From NCBI GenBank assembly GCA_003558625.1, contig PWPP01000030.1, positions 1 to 14,277 on the forward strand: 14,277 bases of DNA. Reading direction: 5' to 3'. Both the position numbers and the translations under genes were made by a program. Shown piece after piece: positions 6,831 through 13,221 of the stretch; the first letter of the stretch is position 1; each line of letters begins with the position of its first letter. The notes beneath the pieces are model-generated. The model ran no database searches. It was not told the DNA's origin and saw nothing but the letters and a program-made list of their open reading frames with translations. The DNA comes from Syntrophomonas sp. Lineage in GTDB: Bacteria; Bacillota; Syntrophomonadia; Syntrophomonadales; Syntrophomonadaceae.

Positions 6831-8177
6831 TTAAAGCTTATTGCTTTTTACCCAGATCCGGTTCTGTTCTGCTTCTTTGATCAGCTCATCCCTGAAGTCG
6901 GGATGGGCGATATTGATCAGGGCTTCTGCCCTTTCCCAGCTGGATTTGGCTTTTAACATGGCGATGCCGAACTCGGTCACCACATAGAAGTTTATGCTCC
7001 GGGGTACAGTGACAATAGCGCCGGGTGTCAGAATGGGTTTAATCCGGGACTGGAGTTCCCCGTTTTCATCCTTATAGGTGGAAGTCAAACAGACAAAGCC
7101 TTTGCCGCCCCTGGATTTATAGGAAGCAGTGATGAAATCCAGCTGTCCTCCGGTACCGGAGATATGACGGGGGCCGGAAGATTCCGAGGCTACCTGGCCG
7201 TAAAGATCCACTTCTACCGCGTTGTTGATGGCCACCAGGTTATCATTCTGGGCAATAACATAGGGGTCATTGGTGTAGCTCACGGGATAGCTGGCACAGA
7301 CCGGGTTATCATCCAGGAAATCATACAATTTGTTGGTACCCATGGCAAAGGTATAGACCATGCGCCCCTTGTCTATGGCTTTGCACTTTCCGCTTACCCG
7401 CCCGTTTTCATACATGTCTACGAAGGAGTCCACCATCATCTCGGTGTGGATACCCAGGTCTTTCAGGTCGGATTGGGCGATCATGGCTCCTACCGCATTG
7501 GGCATGCCCCCGATGCCCAGTTGCAGGCAGGCCCCGTCTTCGATTTCTGCCAGCACCAGTTTGGCGATGGTCTTGTCGGCTTCGGATACCGGGGCCGCGG
7601 GTAGCTGAATGAGGGGTTTGTTGTCTCCATGCACCAGGTAGTCGATTTCGGAGATGTGCATGGATTCACGGTTGCCTCCCAGGCAGCGGGGCATGCTCTC
7701 GTTAACTTCGGCGATGACGATTTTGGCGGCATCACAGAAAGCGTGGGTAATGGAGTTGGAAGTGCCCAGGTTGAAAAAGCCATGCTTGTTCATAGGGCCG
7801 ACTTTGATCATGGCCACATCTACCGGTACATATCCCCGCTCATAGAAGGAAGGACCTTCATGGTAGGTAAGGGATATATAGTTGCACAGGTTTTTATCAT
7901 GCAGCTTGCGGCTGGCCCCACTGAAGTGCCAGTCATTGTAGATAAAGTGTTTTCGTTCCGGATCTTCTGCAACAACCCGGGGGACCATGGGGAACGTAAC
8001 GGTCCGGATATTTACATTCTCCAGTTCCTCTTTGCGGGCGGCCAGGGCAGCGTCCAGGTAAAAGGAATTCATGACAAATTCTCCATAATGAACTAAATCG
8101 CCTGACTTGACCACGTTTACCGCTTCTTCTGCGGATACCAATTTTTTCTGATACTCGGCTGTATAGGTCACATACAT
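6831..8177 (-). CDS. Butyryl-CoA:acetate / 4-hydroxybutyrate-type CoA-transferase (operonic)
   Basis: A 448-aa member of the acetyl-CoA hydrolase/transferase family. It exchanges CoA between acetyl-CoA and a short carboxylate. Motifs are MNKHGFFNLG (129-138), IAEVNESMPR (155-164), GIGGMPNAV (221-229), the likely catalytic Glu246 in GIHTEM, SGTGGQLDF, and VVTEFGIAML near the C-terminus. GIHTEM with a following DSFVDM resembles 4-hydroxybutyrate and butyrate CoA-transferases. The start is uncertain: ATG 8177 lies only 1 nt after AAGGGGG, while the in-frame GTG at 8171 has 7 nt spacing and may be the true start (446 aa). It lies between the acyl-CoA dehydrogenase (54 nt gap) and thiolase genes, so it probably loads or releases the C4 acid of the pathway. 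Butyrate, crotonate or 4-hydroxybutyrate all remain possible. Confidence 0.86.
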   Translation of the reverse strand: MYVTYTAEYQKKLVSAEEAVNVVKSGDLVHYGEFVMNSFYLDAALAARKEELENVNIRTVTFPMVPRVVAEDPERKHFIYNDWHFSGASRKLHDKNLCNYISLTYHEGPSFYERGYVPVDVAMIKVGPMNKHGFFNLGTSNSITHAFCDAAKIVIAEVNESMPRCLGGNRESMHISEIDYLVHGDNKPLIQLPAAPVSEADKTIAKLVLAEIEDGACLQLGIGGMPNAVGAMIAQSDLKDLGIHTEMMVDSFVDMYENGRVSGKCKAIDKGRMVYTFAMGTNKLYDFLDDNPVCASYPVSYTNDPYVIAQNDNLVAINNAVEVDLYGQVASESSGPRHISGTGGQLDFITASYKSRGGKGFVCLTSTYKDENGELQSRIKPILTPGAIVTVPRSINFYVVTEFGIAMLKAKSSWERAEALINIAHPDFRDELIKEAEQNRIWVKSNKL

Positions 8178-8231
8178 ACCCCCTTCGTTTTCATTAAAAT
8201 TATATCGATCGGATCAGTCTGGTCCGTGTTT

Positions 8232-9380
8232 CTAAGGCTTGAACTGCTTGGCGATATCGCCGGCAATGACCAGTCTCTGCACCTGGGCGGTCCCTTCAAA
8301 GATCTGCATGATTTTGGCATCGCGGAAATATTTTTCTACCGGATATTCTTTGGTGTAACCGTAACCGCCGTAAACCTGCACGGCATCGGTGGCCACTTTC
8401 ATGGCTACATCGCCGCAGAAGCATTTGGCCAGGGAAGCGGCTTCGGTATAGGCCAGTCCCATGTTTTGCTTGCTGGAAGCCATTAAATAGAGCAGGCGGC
8501 CGGCTTCAATAAACTGGGCCATGTCGGCCAGAATGAACTGAATGGCCTGGAAGGCAAAAATGGGTTTGCCAAACTGGGTTCTTTCAAAAGAATACTTGGC
8601 GGAAGCTTCATAGGCGGCCTGGGCCACGCCGATAGCCATGGCAGCTACGGAAGCCCGCGAAATGTCCAGGGTTTTCATGGCGATGCGGAAGCCGTCACCT
8701 TCATTGCCCAGCAGGTTTTTCGCCGGAACTTTGACATCTTCGAAAATTACCGAGGTGGTATTGGAGCTGCGAATACCCAGCTTGTCTTCTTTGGGACCGA
8801 TAGTGATCCCGGGTGTATTGCGGTCTACCATGAAACAGCACATCCCCTTATGGCCGAGCTTTCTGTCCATGGTGGCGAAGACGGTGTATAACCCGGCTAC
8901 TCCGCCGTTGCTGATAAACTGCTTGGTGCCGTTCAGGATATATTCATCCCCGACTTTCTGGCAGCGGGTAGTCAGTCCGGCCACATCGGATCCGGCTCCG
9001 GGCTCGGTCAGACAGAATGCAGTCAGATTGCCATCCAGTTCCCGGTCATACCACCATTTTTTCTGTTCATCAGTAGCGGCAATCAGTACCGGGTCGGGTC
9101 CGAGAAGGGTGCTGGCAGCCATGGTGGTGCAAAGACCGGCATCGCCGCGGGCAATTTCTTCCACCACCAGGTTTTGGGCCACATGATCCAGCCCGGCTCC
9201 GCCGTATTCGGCAGGGACACCTATGGTCATCAAGCCCAACTCATGCATTTTTTTCACGACATCATAGGGGAATTCGTCGTTTTTGTCCCATTGACCGGCA
9301 TAGGGTGCGATTTCATTATCGGCAAAATCACGGGCCATGCGGCGCATCATTTCTTGTTCATCGGTGAATCTAAAATCCAT
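8232..9380 (-). CDS. Short/medium-chain acyl-CoA dehydrogenase, probably butyryl-CoA
   Basis: A 382-aa FAD-dependent acyl-CoA dehydrogenase that interconverts an acyl-CoA and its 2-enoyl-CoA, passing electrons to electron-transfer flavoprotein. The start at ATG 9380 (MDFRFTDEQE) is set by AGGGAGGA about 8 nt upstream and by the family's usual N-terminus. Upstream in-frame codons to 9536 have no homology-like sequence. Motifs are the FAD/substrate segment CLTEPGAGSDVAG (123-135), ISNGG, FEDVKVP, the FERTQFG helix, VQVYGGYGYTKEYPVEK (334-350) and catalytic Glu362 in FEGTAQVQRL. The TEPGAGSDVAG and TPGITIG wording is closer to mitochondrial medium-chain enzymes than to clostridial Bcd as I recall them. 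No etfA or etfB gene adjoins it. The operon position suggests butyryl-CoA as substrate, but chain length is not proven. Confidence 0.9.
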   Translation of the reverse strand: MDFRFTDEQEMMRRMARDFADNEIAPYAGQWDKNDEFPYDVVKKMHELGLMTIGVPAEYGGAGLDHVAQNLVVEEIARGDAGLCTTMAASTLLGPDPVLIAATDEQKKWWYDRELDGNLTAFCLTEPGAGSDVAGLTTRCQKVGDEYILNGTKQFISNGGVAGLYTVFATMDRKLGHKGMCCFMVDRNTPGITIGPKEDKLGIRSSNTTSVIFEDVKVPAKNLLGNEGDGFRIAMKTLDISRASVAAMAIGVAQAAYEASAKYSFERTQFGKPIFAFQAIQFILADMAQFIEAGRLLYLMASSKQNMGLAYTEAASLAKCFCGDVAMKVATDAVQVYGGYGYTKEYPVEKYFRDAKIMQIFEGTAQVQRLVIAGDIAKQFKP

Positions 9381-9487
9381 TGTGATATTCCTCCCTAAAT
9401 TCTGTTTTATTGAACCGGATAACAGCACGCGGCACCACAAACATAGAGCAAGTGCGGGGTGGTTATGGATCAAAAGAGCATCTTGCC

Positions 9488-9518
9488 GCAGGATCCTGCT
9501 GTCATTAACCGGTATGAC
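9488..9518. repeat. Two adjacent palindromes in the largest intra-operon gap
   Basis: GCAGGATCCTGC (9488-9499) is a perfect 12-bp palindrome. It is followed by an imperfect dyad, GTCAT (9501-9505) to ATGAC (9514-9518), around TAACCGGT. They lie in the 168-nt gap between the hydratase and acyl-CoA dehydrogenase genes. They could be an RNA processing or attenuation structure, or an operator. No U-tract is seen. They could also be chance. Confidence 0.3.
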
Positions 9519-9548
9519 GGCTTCTGTTTTCATCATGATAGGGGTGCG

Positions 9549-10328
9549 CTATTTTCCTTTAAAAACGGGCTTTCTTTTTTCGATAAATGCTTTCATCCCT
9601 TCGGTCTGGTCTTCGGTGGCAAAAAGGAAGGCCCAGGCTTTCTGCTCAAACAACAACCCTGAAGGCAGATCGACATTTAAACCGTAATCGATACATTTCT
9701 TGGCCATCCTCATGGCGATCTGTCCCTTGCCGGCCAGCTTGGCCGCAATTTTTTTGGCTTCATCCATCAGGTTGTCCGCGGGGACGATCGCAGTAATCAA
9801 ACCGATGCTTAAAGCTTTTTCCGCATTGATATTGTCTCCGGTCAAGATCAGATGTTTGGCCCACCCGGCTCCTACTACCCGGGACAGACGCTGGGTGCCA
9901 CCGGCACCGGGCATGATACCCAGGTTGATTTCCGGCTGGCCTAAAAGGGTTTTTTCCGTGGCTATGCGGATATCACAGCCCAAAGCTAGTTCACAGCCTC
10001 CCCCCAGGGCCATTCCCGCTATGGCAGCCACCACCGGTTTTTCAAGATTGGCGATCTTGTCGATGGTTTCATGACACAGGGCAATAAAGGCTTCTGCTTT
10101 TAAGGGATCGGCATTGATCATAAAGGCGATATCACCGCCGGCGGCAAAAACTCTGGGACCGCCGGTAAGGATTACCGCTTTGACCTCATCATCAGCGCCT
10201 ATGGAATCAATCAGCTGTCCCAGTTCGGCCATCAATTCGTCATTCAGGGCATTGAAGGCCTTGGGCCGGTTCAGGGTAATAATACCGACATGATTTTCTT
10301 TCTCATAGAGGAGGGTATTCAATTCCAC
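9549..10328 (-). CDS. crt: Enoyl-CoA hydratase (crotonase)
   Basis: A 259-aa crotonase-fold enzyme adding water to crotonyl-CoA to give 3-hydroxybutyryl-CoA, or the reverse. The start is GTG 10328, with AGGAGG about 7 nt upstream; no better ATG exists. Both catalytic glutamates are present: Glu113 in GGGCELALGCD and Glu133 in GQPEINLG, 20 residues apart as in rat enoyl-CoA hydratase (Glu144/Glu164). The oxyanion-hole segments are FAAGGDI (61-67) and ALGGGCE (107-113). PGAGGTQRL follows, and the C-terminal EGMKAFIEKRKPVF is typical of the family. It is the second gene of the operon, 15 nt after the dehydrogenase gene hbd. The family is firm; the C4 chain length rests on operon context. Confidence 0.92.
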   Translation of the reverse strand: MELNTLLYEKENHVGIITLNRPKAFNALNDELMAELGQLIDSIGADDEVKAVILTGGPRVFAAGGDIAFMINADPLKAEAFIALCHETIDKIANLEKPVVAAIAGMALGGGCELALGCDIRIATEKTLLGQPEINLGIMPGAGGTQRLSRVVGAGWAKHLILTGDNINAEKALSIGLITAIVPADNLMDEAKKIAAKLAGKGQIAMRMAKKCIDYGLNVDLPSGLLFEQKAWAFLFATEDQTEGMKAFIEKRKPVFKGK

Positions 10329-10343
10329 GATTATGCCTCCTGT

Positions 10344-11198
10344 CTATTTGCTGTAGTCAAAGAATCCTTTGCCCGTTTTCATGCCCAGATGGCCGGCTCT
10401 GACTTTTTGTTTGAAAGCCAGTGAGGGGCGATATTTGGGGTCGCCGAATTCTTTCCAGTAATATTCACAAATCATCAGTACCACATCGATTCCTACCAGG
10501 TCACAAAGAGCCAGGGGACCCATGGGCATACCCGCTCCCAGTTTCATGGCCCGGTCAATATCCTCAGCTGATGCGACACCTTCCTGGTAGGCGATAGCCG
10601 CTTCATTGATATAGGGAACCAGAATACGGTTGACAATAAAGCCGGGGGATTCTTTGGCCACGATGGGATCTTTTTTAATGGTCTTGCACAGGTCTACAGT
10701 AGCCTGGACTGTGGCTTCAGTGGTCTCGGTGCCGGGGATGACTTCCACCAGTCTCATGACCGGTACCGGGTTAAAGAAATGCATTCCCACCACCTGGGAC
10801 GGACGCTTGGTAGCGGCGGCTATTTCCGTAATACTGAGGGCAGATGTATTGGTGGCCAGTATGGCTTCCGGTTTACATACCTGGTCTAACTGGGCGAAAA
10901 CACTCTTTTTAATGTCGATATTTTCAATAATGGCTTCGATGATCATATCGCATTCGGCAAAGACATCTAAATCGGTGCCCACTGCAATTAAGGCATTGTA
11001 TTGTTCTATGTCTTCCGCACTTTTTTTGCCTTTTTCCACGGCTTTGGCCCAGTTCTTCTGCATTTTTTTAAAGGCATTGGCGGCTACATCTGCCACCACA
11101 TCCACCAGGATTACCTGGTAACCGGCTTCGGCACTGATCTGTGCAATGCCGGCACCCATCGTGCCTGCGCCTAATATTCCAACTTTTTTAATCTCCAT
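10344..11198 (-). CDS. hbd: 3-hydroxybutyryl-CoA dehydrogenase
   Basis: A 284-aa NAD(P)-dependent enzyme that interconverts 3-hydroxybutyryl-CoA and acetoacetyl-CoA in the cytoplasm. The start at ATG 11198 has AAAGGAGG about 7 nt upstream. The Rossmann signature GILGAGTMGAGIAQ (7-20) ends its second strand in Asp33, which favours NAD over NADP. Catalytic residues are Ser119 (NTSAL), His140 (GMHFFNPVPV), Glu152 (LVEV) and Asn190 (GFIVNR), with His-Glu spacing of 12 as in the family. The length equals the clostridial single-domain enzyme (about 280), so it is not fused to a hydratase. It is the promoter-proximal gene of the five-gene operon, about 77 nt after the start predicted from the sigma-54 promoter at 11286-11301. 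Confidence 0.95.
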   Translation of the reverse strand: MEIKKVGILGAGTMGAGIAQISAEAGYQVILVDVVADVAANAFKKMQKNWAKAVEKGKKSAEDIEQYNALIAVGTDLDVFAECDMIIEAIIENIDIKKSVFAQLDQVCKPEAILATNTSALSITEIAAATKRPSQVVGMHFFNPVPVMRLVEVIPGTETTEATVQATVDLCKTIKKDPIVAKESPGFIVNRILVPYINEAAIAYQEGVASAEDIDRAMKLGAGMPMGPLALCDLVGIDVVLMICEYYWKEFGDPKYRPSLAFKQKVRAGHLGMKTGKGFFDYSK

Positions 11199-11285
11199 TA
11201 TGTTGCCTCCTTTAATTTCATGAAACGAAATTTGGTTTTGTTTTTCTGGCCCCCTTCCGTTATTTTGTTATCAATGAATAGATGT

Positions 11286-11301
11286 TGCAAAAAGTGTGCC
11301 A
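11286..11301 (-). promoter_or_regulatory. Sigma-54 promoter of the acyl-CoA operon
   Basis: The minus strand reads TGGCACACTTTTTGCA. This fits the -24/-12 consensus TGGCAC-N5-TTGCA, with the invariant GG (11300-11299) and GC (11288-11287) ten bases apart. The predicted start is near 11275, giving a 77-nt leader before hbd. A sigma-54 activator gene lies nearby at 13222-14265, which supports the call. Confidence 0.85.
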
Positions 11302-11460
11302 ACGGAAAAACCCCTGATTTATTTTTCATAAGTCCTGTATTAAAAGGTTTTTCTTTAATCAGCAGGGCCCCGGTATGTCTCTTTGGGTCAATAAACCCTC
11401 CTGATATGGGAGACTGGATATTGCATGTGCTGGCATTTGCTGGGTTAAAGCTATCGCAAA

Positions 11461-11475
11461 ACAGGAGACCGCTGT
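11461..11475. promoter_or_regulatory. Possible activator site (UAS) for the acyl-CoA operon
   Basis: ACAGGAGACCGCTGT is an ACAG-N7-CTGT dyad about 165 bp upstream of the -24 element. Read on the minus strand it begins ACAGCGGT, the same eight bases that open the dyad at 13182-13196 upstream of the transporter promoter. Enhancer sites of sigma-54 activators are often dyads at this kind of distance. Only two instances were found by eye, so this is weak. Confidence 0.25.
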
Positions 11476-11501
11476 ATTTTTCAGTTTACGGATATAAGCA
11501 C

Positions 11502-12743
11502 CTAGGCAATTTTGTCCCGGGTCTGGCCGGGATCTACGGCAGGCAGCGCCGGGGGTTTGGCCAGGAAAGCCACCACGACCCCGATTGCACAAGCGGCCGC
11601 TGCTACCATAAAGGCTGCTTCAAAGCCGATAGCAATGGAGAGCCTGGGTGCGGTAAGAGCCGCGACTCCGTAAAACAGGAAGACGGCTCCGTAATTGTTC
11701 CCTACATTGGCGGTACCGAACCATTCGGCGGTTAATGTAGGCAAGATGGCAGCCAGTCCTCCAAAACAGAAACCGACAATACAGGTGGCCAGCAGGAAGC
11801 TGACATAGGTCATGGTAACTGTACTCATAAAGAGCATGGCGGCACTGAAAAGGATAAAAATGGCCAGTATCGAGGTTCTGCGTCCAAAGCGGTCGGAGAT
11901 CCCGCCCCAGCCCAGGCGCCCGGCCGCATTAAACAGTGAAATGGTGACGACGGCATTACCGGCAGCGGCCAGGCTCAGCCCCACCATCTGCATCCCGATA
12001 TTGGCGGCCACACTGATGATCATAAGGGCGGCAGCACTGCCAAAGAGCATCCAGACCACTAACATATAAAATTGCGGGGTTCTCATGGCTTCCCCGGTGG
12101 TGAAATTGCGCATCCCGGCAGAGAAGCCTCCTGCTGCAGCCGGTTTGGGAGGAGACCAGCCCGGGGGATGGTAACCTGCAGGGGGAACCACCAGGAACTG
12201 GGCACCCAGAACGATTAAGGTACCGTAGATTATTCCCAGATACAAGAAAGCGGAGCTTACGCCCACACTGCTGATAAACATAATAATGATGGGTTTGAAG
12301 ACCATTCCCCCTACCCCTAAAGCGGCCAGGACCAAACCGGTGATAAGGCCTCTTTTTTCCGGAAACCATTTTACACAGGTAGCCAGGGGGGTGACATAAG
12401 CAGCCCCGATCCCGATACCGGCAATGACCCCGTAGGTCAGGTAGAGCATGGTGGGGCTGGTGGCAAAACTGGCGGTAGCAACACCCAGACCGGTTAGAAT
12501 GCCGCCCACCGTAGCCACTTTCCGGGGGCCGATTTTGTCCTGGATTCTACCGGCAAATATAACCGCCAGGGCAAAATAAGCCAGGGTTATGGAAAAGGTG
12601 AACACGGTTGCTCCCGGATCCCAACCGAATTTTTCCACCAGGGGGGCATTAAACAAACTCCAGGTATAGATAGCCCCTAAACTTAACTGCATCAGGATTG
12701 ATCCCAATACCACGATCCAACGGTTTGCTACTTTTCCTTCCAC
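11502..12743 (-). CDS. OFA-family major facilitator transporter, probable monocarboxylate carrier
   Basis: A 413-aa inner-membrane protein with about 12 hydrophobic helices. The start at GTG 12743 has GGAGGG about 7 nt upstream. GAIYTWSLFNAPL (23-35) is the signature region of the oxalate:formate antiporter (OFA) family. MFS loop motifs appear in both halves: GRIQDKIGPRK (65-75) and GGISDRFGRR (280-289). A Pro-rich central loop, PPAGYHPPGWSPP (187-199), is common in this family. The segment corresponding to helix 11 (YGAVFLFYGVAALTAP) contains no Lys, so OxlT-type oxalate exchange seems unlikely; that alignment is by eye. The gene has its own sigma-54 promoter (12925-12940) and lies between the activator and the C4 operon. 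From this I infer import or exchange of a short-chain acid such as butyrate or crotonate. The substrate is not proven. Confidence 0.88.
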   Translation of the reverse strand: MEGKVANRWIVVLGSILMQLSLGAIYTWSLFNAPLVEKFGWDPGATVFTFSITLAYFALAVIFAGRIQDKIGPRKVATVGGILTGLGVATASFATSPTMLYLTYGVIAGIGIGAAYVTPLATCVKWFPEKRGLITGLVLAALGVGGMVFKPIIIMFISSVGVSSAFLYLGIIYGTLIVLGAQFLVVPPAGYHPPGWSPPKPAAAGGFSAGMRNFTTGEAMRTPQFYMLVVWMLFGSAAALMIISVAANIGMQMVGLSLAAAGNAVVTISLFNAAGRLGWGGISDRFGRRTSILAIFILFSAAMLFMSTVTMTYVSFLLATCIVGFCFGGLAAILPTLTAEWFGTANVGNNYGAVFLFYGVAALTAPRLSIAIGFEAAFMVAAAACAIGVVVAFLAKPPALPAVDPGQTRDKIA

Positions 12744-12761
12744 AAATAAACCCTCCTTTTT

Positions 12762-12905
12762 TCATAAAAATTTAAGGCAATTTTTTTCTTTAACCATTCT
12801 GCTTATCGGCTGTTTCCGCCTGCCTGATGCGATTCCCCACCCCTCTCTGATGGTTTTTACCACGGCTGCCAGGTCCTGCTCCCGTAATTTTTCACCGCCT
12901 TTCTT
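12762..12905 (-). other. Start-less open frame in the transporter leader
   Basis: A frame of 47 codons is open between stops and reads as ordinary protein (for example QDLAAVVKTIREGW), but it has no ATG and no ribosome binding site; its only GTG is at codon 15. It lies wholly inside the predicted transporter mRNA leader. It may be the remnant of a lost gene, or chance. No function is proposed. Confidence 0.15.
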
Positions 12906-12924
12906 TCATACGCTTATACTAAAA

Positions 12925-12940
12925 TGCAAAAAGCATGCCA
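12925..12940 (-). promoter_or_regulatory. Sigma-54 promoter of the transporter gene
   Basis: The minus strand reads TGGCATGCTTTTTGCA, a TGGCAY-N5-TTGCA match with the GG (12939-12938) and GC (12927-12926) elements correctly spaced. It shares CTTTTTGCA with the promoter at 11286-11301. The predicted start near 12914 gives a leader of about 171 nt before the GTG at 12743. Confidence 0.85.
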
Positions 12941-13101
12941 GGTATTGACGGCATGCCGAAAAAAATGCAATTTTTTCGCGGGTCTCATAGAGAGGGCGGC
13001 GGTTTTGTATTCAGGGCAGGGGTGAAAAGTCCGGGACAGGGTGGAGCACATTTTTTCGGGAGGCAAAAAGCAGGGGGCATAGGTCCTGGGAGGAATATGT
13101 T

Positions 13102-13120
13102 TGTTGGTACGGCGCCAACA
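13102..13120. promoter_or_regulatory. Perfect 6-bp dyad upstream of the transporter promoter
   Basis: TGTTGG (13102-13107), a 7-nt spacer, then CCAACA (13115-13120). It lies about 165-180 bp upstream of the -24 element, a typical enhancer distance for sigma-54 activators. I did not find the same dyad near the hbd promoter, so it may serve another regulator or be chance. Confidence 0.3.
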
Positions 13121-13181
13121 GGCGGCGAATACGTAAAGGCCGCACCGGGTGGGGATAACGACATATTGCAAGGGGTACCGG

Positions 13182-13196
13182 ACAGCGGTTGGCTGC
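13182..13196. promoter_or_regulatory. Possible second activator site upstream of the transporter promoter
   Basis: ACAGCGGTTGGCTGC shares its first eight bases with the minus-strand reading of the dyad at 11461-11475, and both keep CTG after three further bases. It lies about 245-260 bp upstream of the -24 element, 26 bp past the activator gene stop. The evidence is two similar sites only. Confidence 0.22.
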
Positions 13197-13221
13197 GGGC
13201 CGGAAAAAAGAAAAGGGCGTT

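Larger units (their letters stand above)
11199..11501. other. Intergenic region between hbd and the transporter gene
   Basis: No convincing gene is present. It holds the ribosome binding site and leader of hbd, a sigma-54 promoter at 11286-11301 (minus) and a possible activator site at 11461-11475. I see no clear intrinsic terminator for the transporter gene, so transporter transcripts may read through into the acyl-CoA operon. Confidence 0.7.
12744..13221. other. Intergenic regulatory region between transporter and activator genes
   Basis: These 478 nt hold no gene I can support. Contents are the transporter's ribosome binding site, a leader of about 170 nt, a sigma-54 promoter (12925-12940), and two dyads upstream of it (13102-13120 and 13182-13196). 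GCATGCC occurs twice, at 12934 and 12951. I see no clear terminator after the activator gene. Confidence 0.7.

Noticed and set aside
9381..9536. Longer N-terminus for the acyl-CoA dehydrogenase
   Set aside because: The frame is open upstream, but the family's N-terminus begins at MDFRFTDEQE and a strong ribosome binding site precedes the ATG at 9380.
9841..9860. Apparent loss of a catalytic Glu in enoyl-CoA hydratase (His159 at an AMEMVLTG-like place)
   Set aside because: The true catalytic pair in the family is the Glu in GGCEL and the Glu in GQPE, 20 residues apart. Both are present (Glu113, Glu133), so His159 is not a catalytic change.
11220..11735. A 171-codon plus-strand open frame next to hbd
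   Set aside because: It overlaps the 3' end of the transporter gene antisense, covers the sigma-54 promoter, and has no ribosome binding site or recognisable domain.
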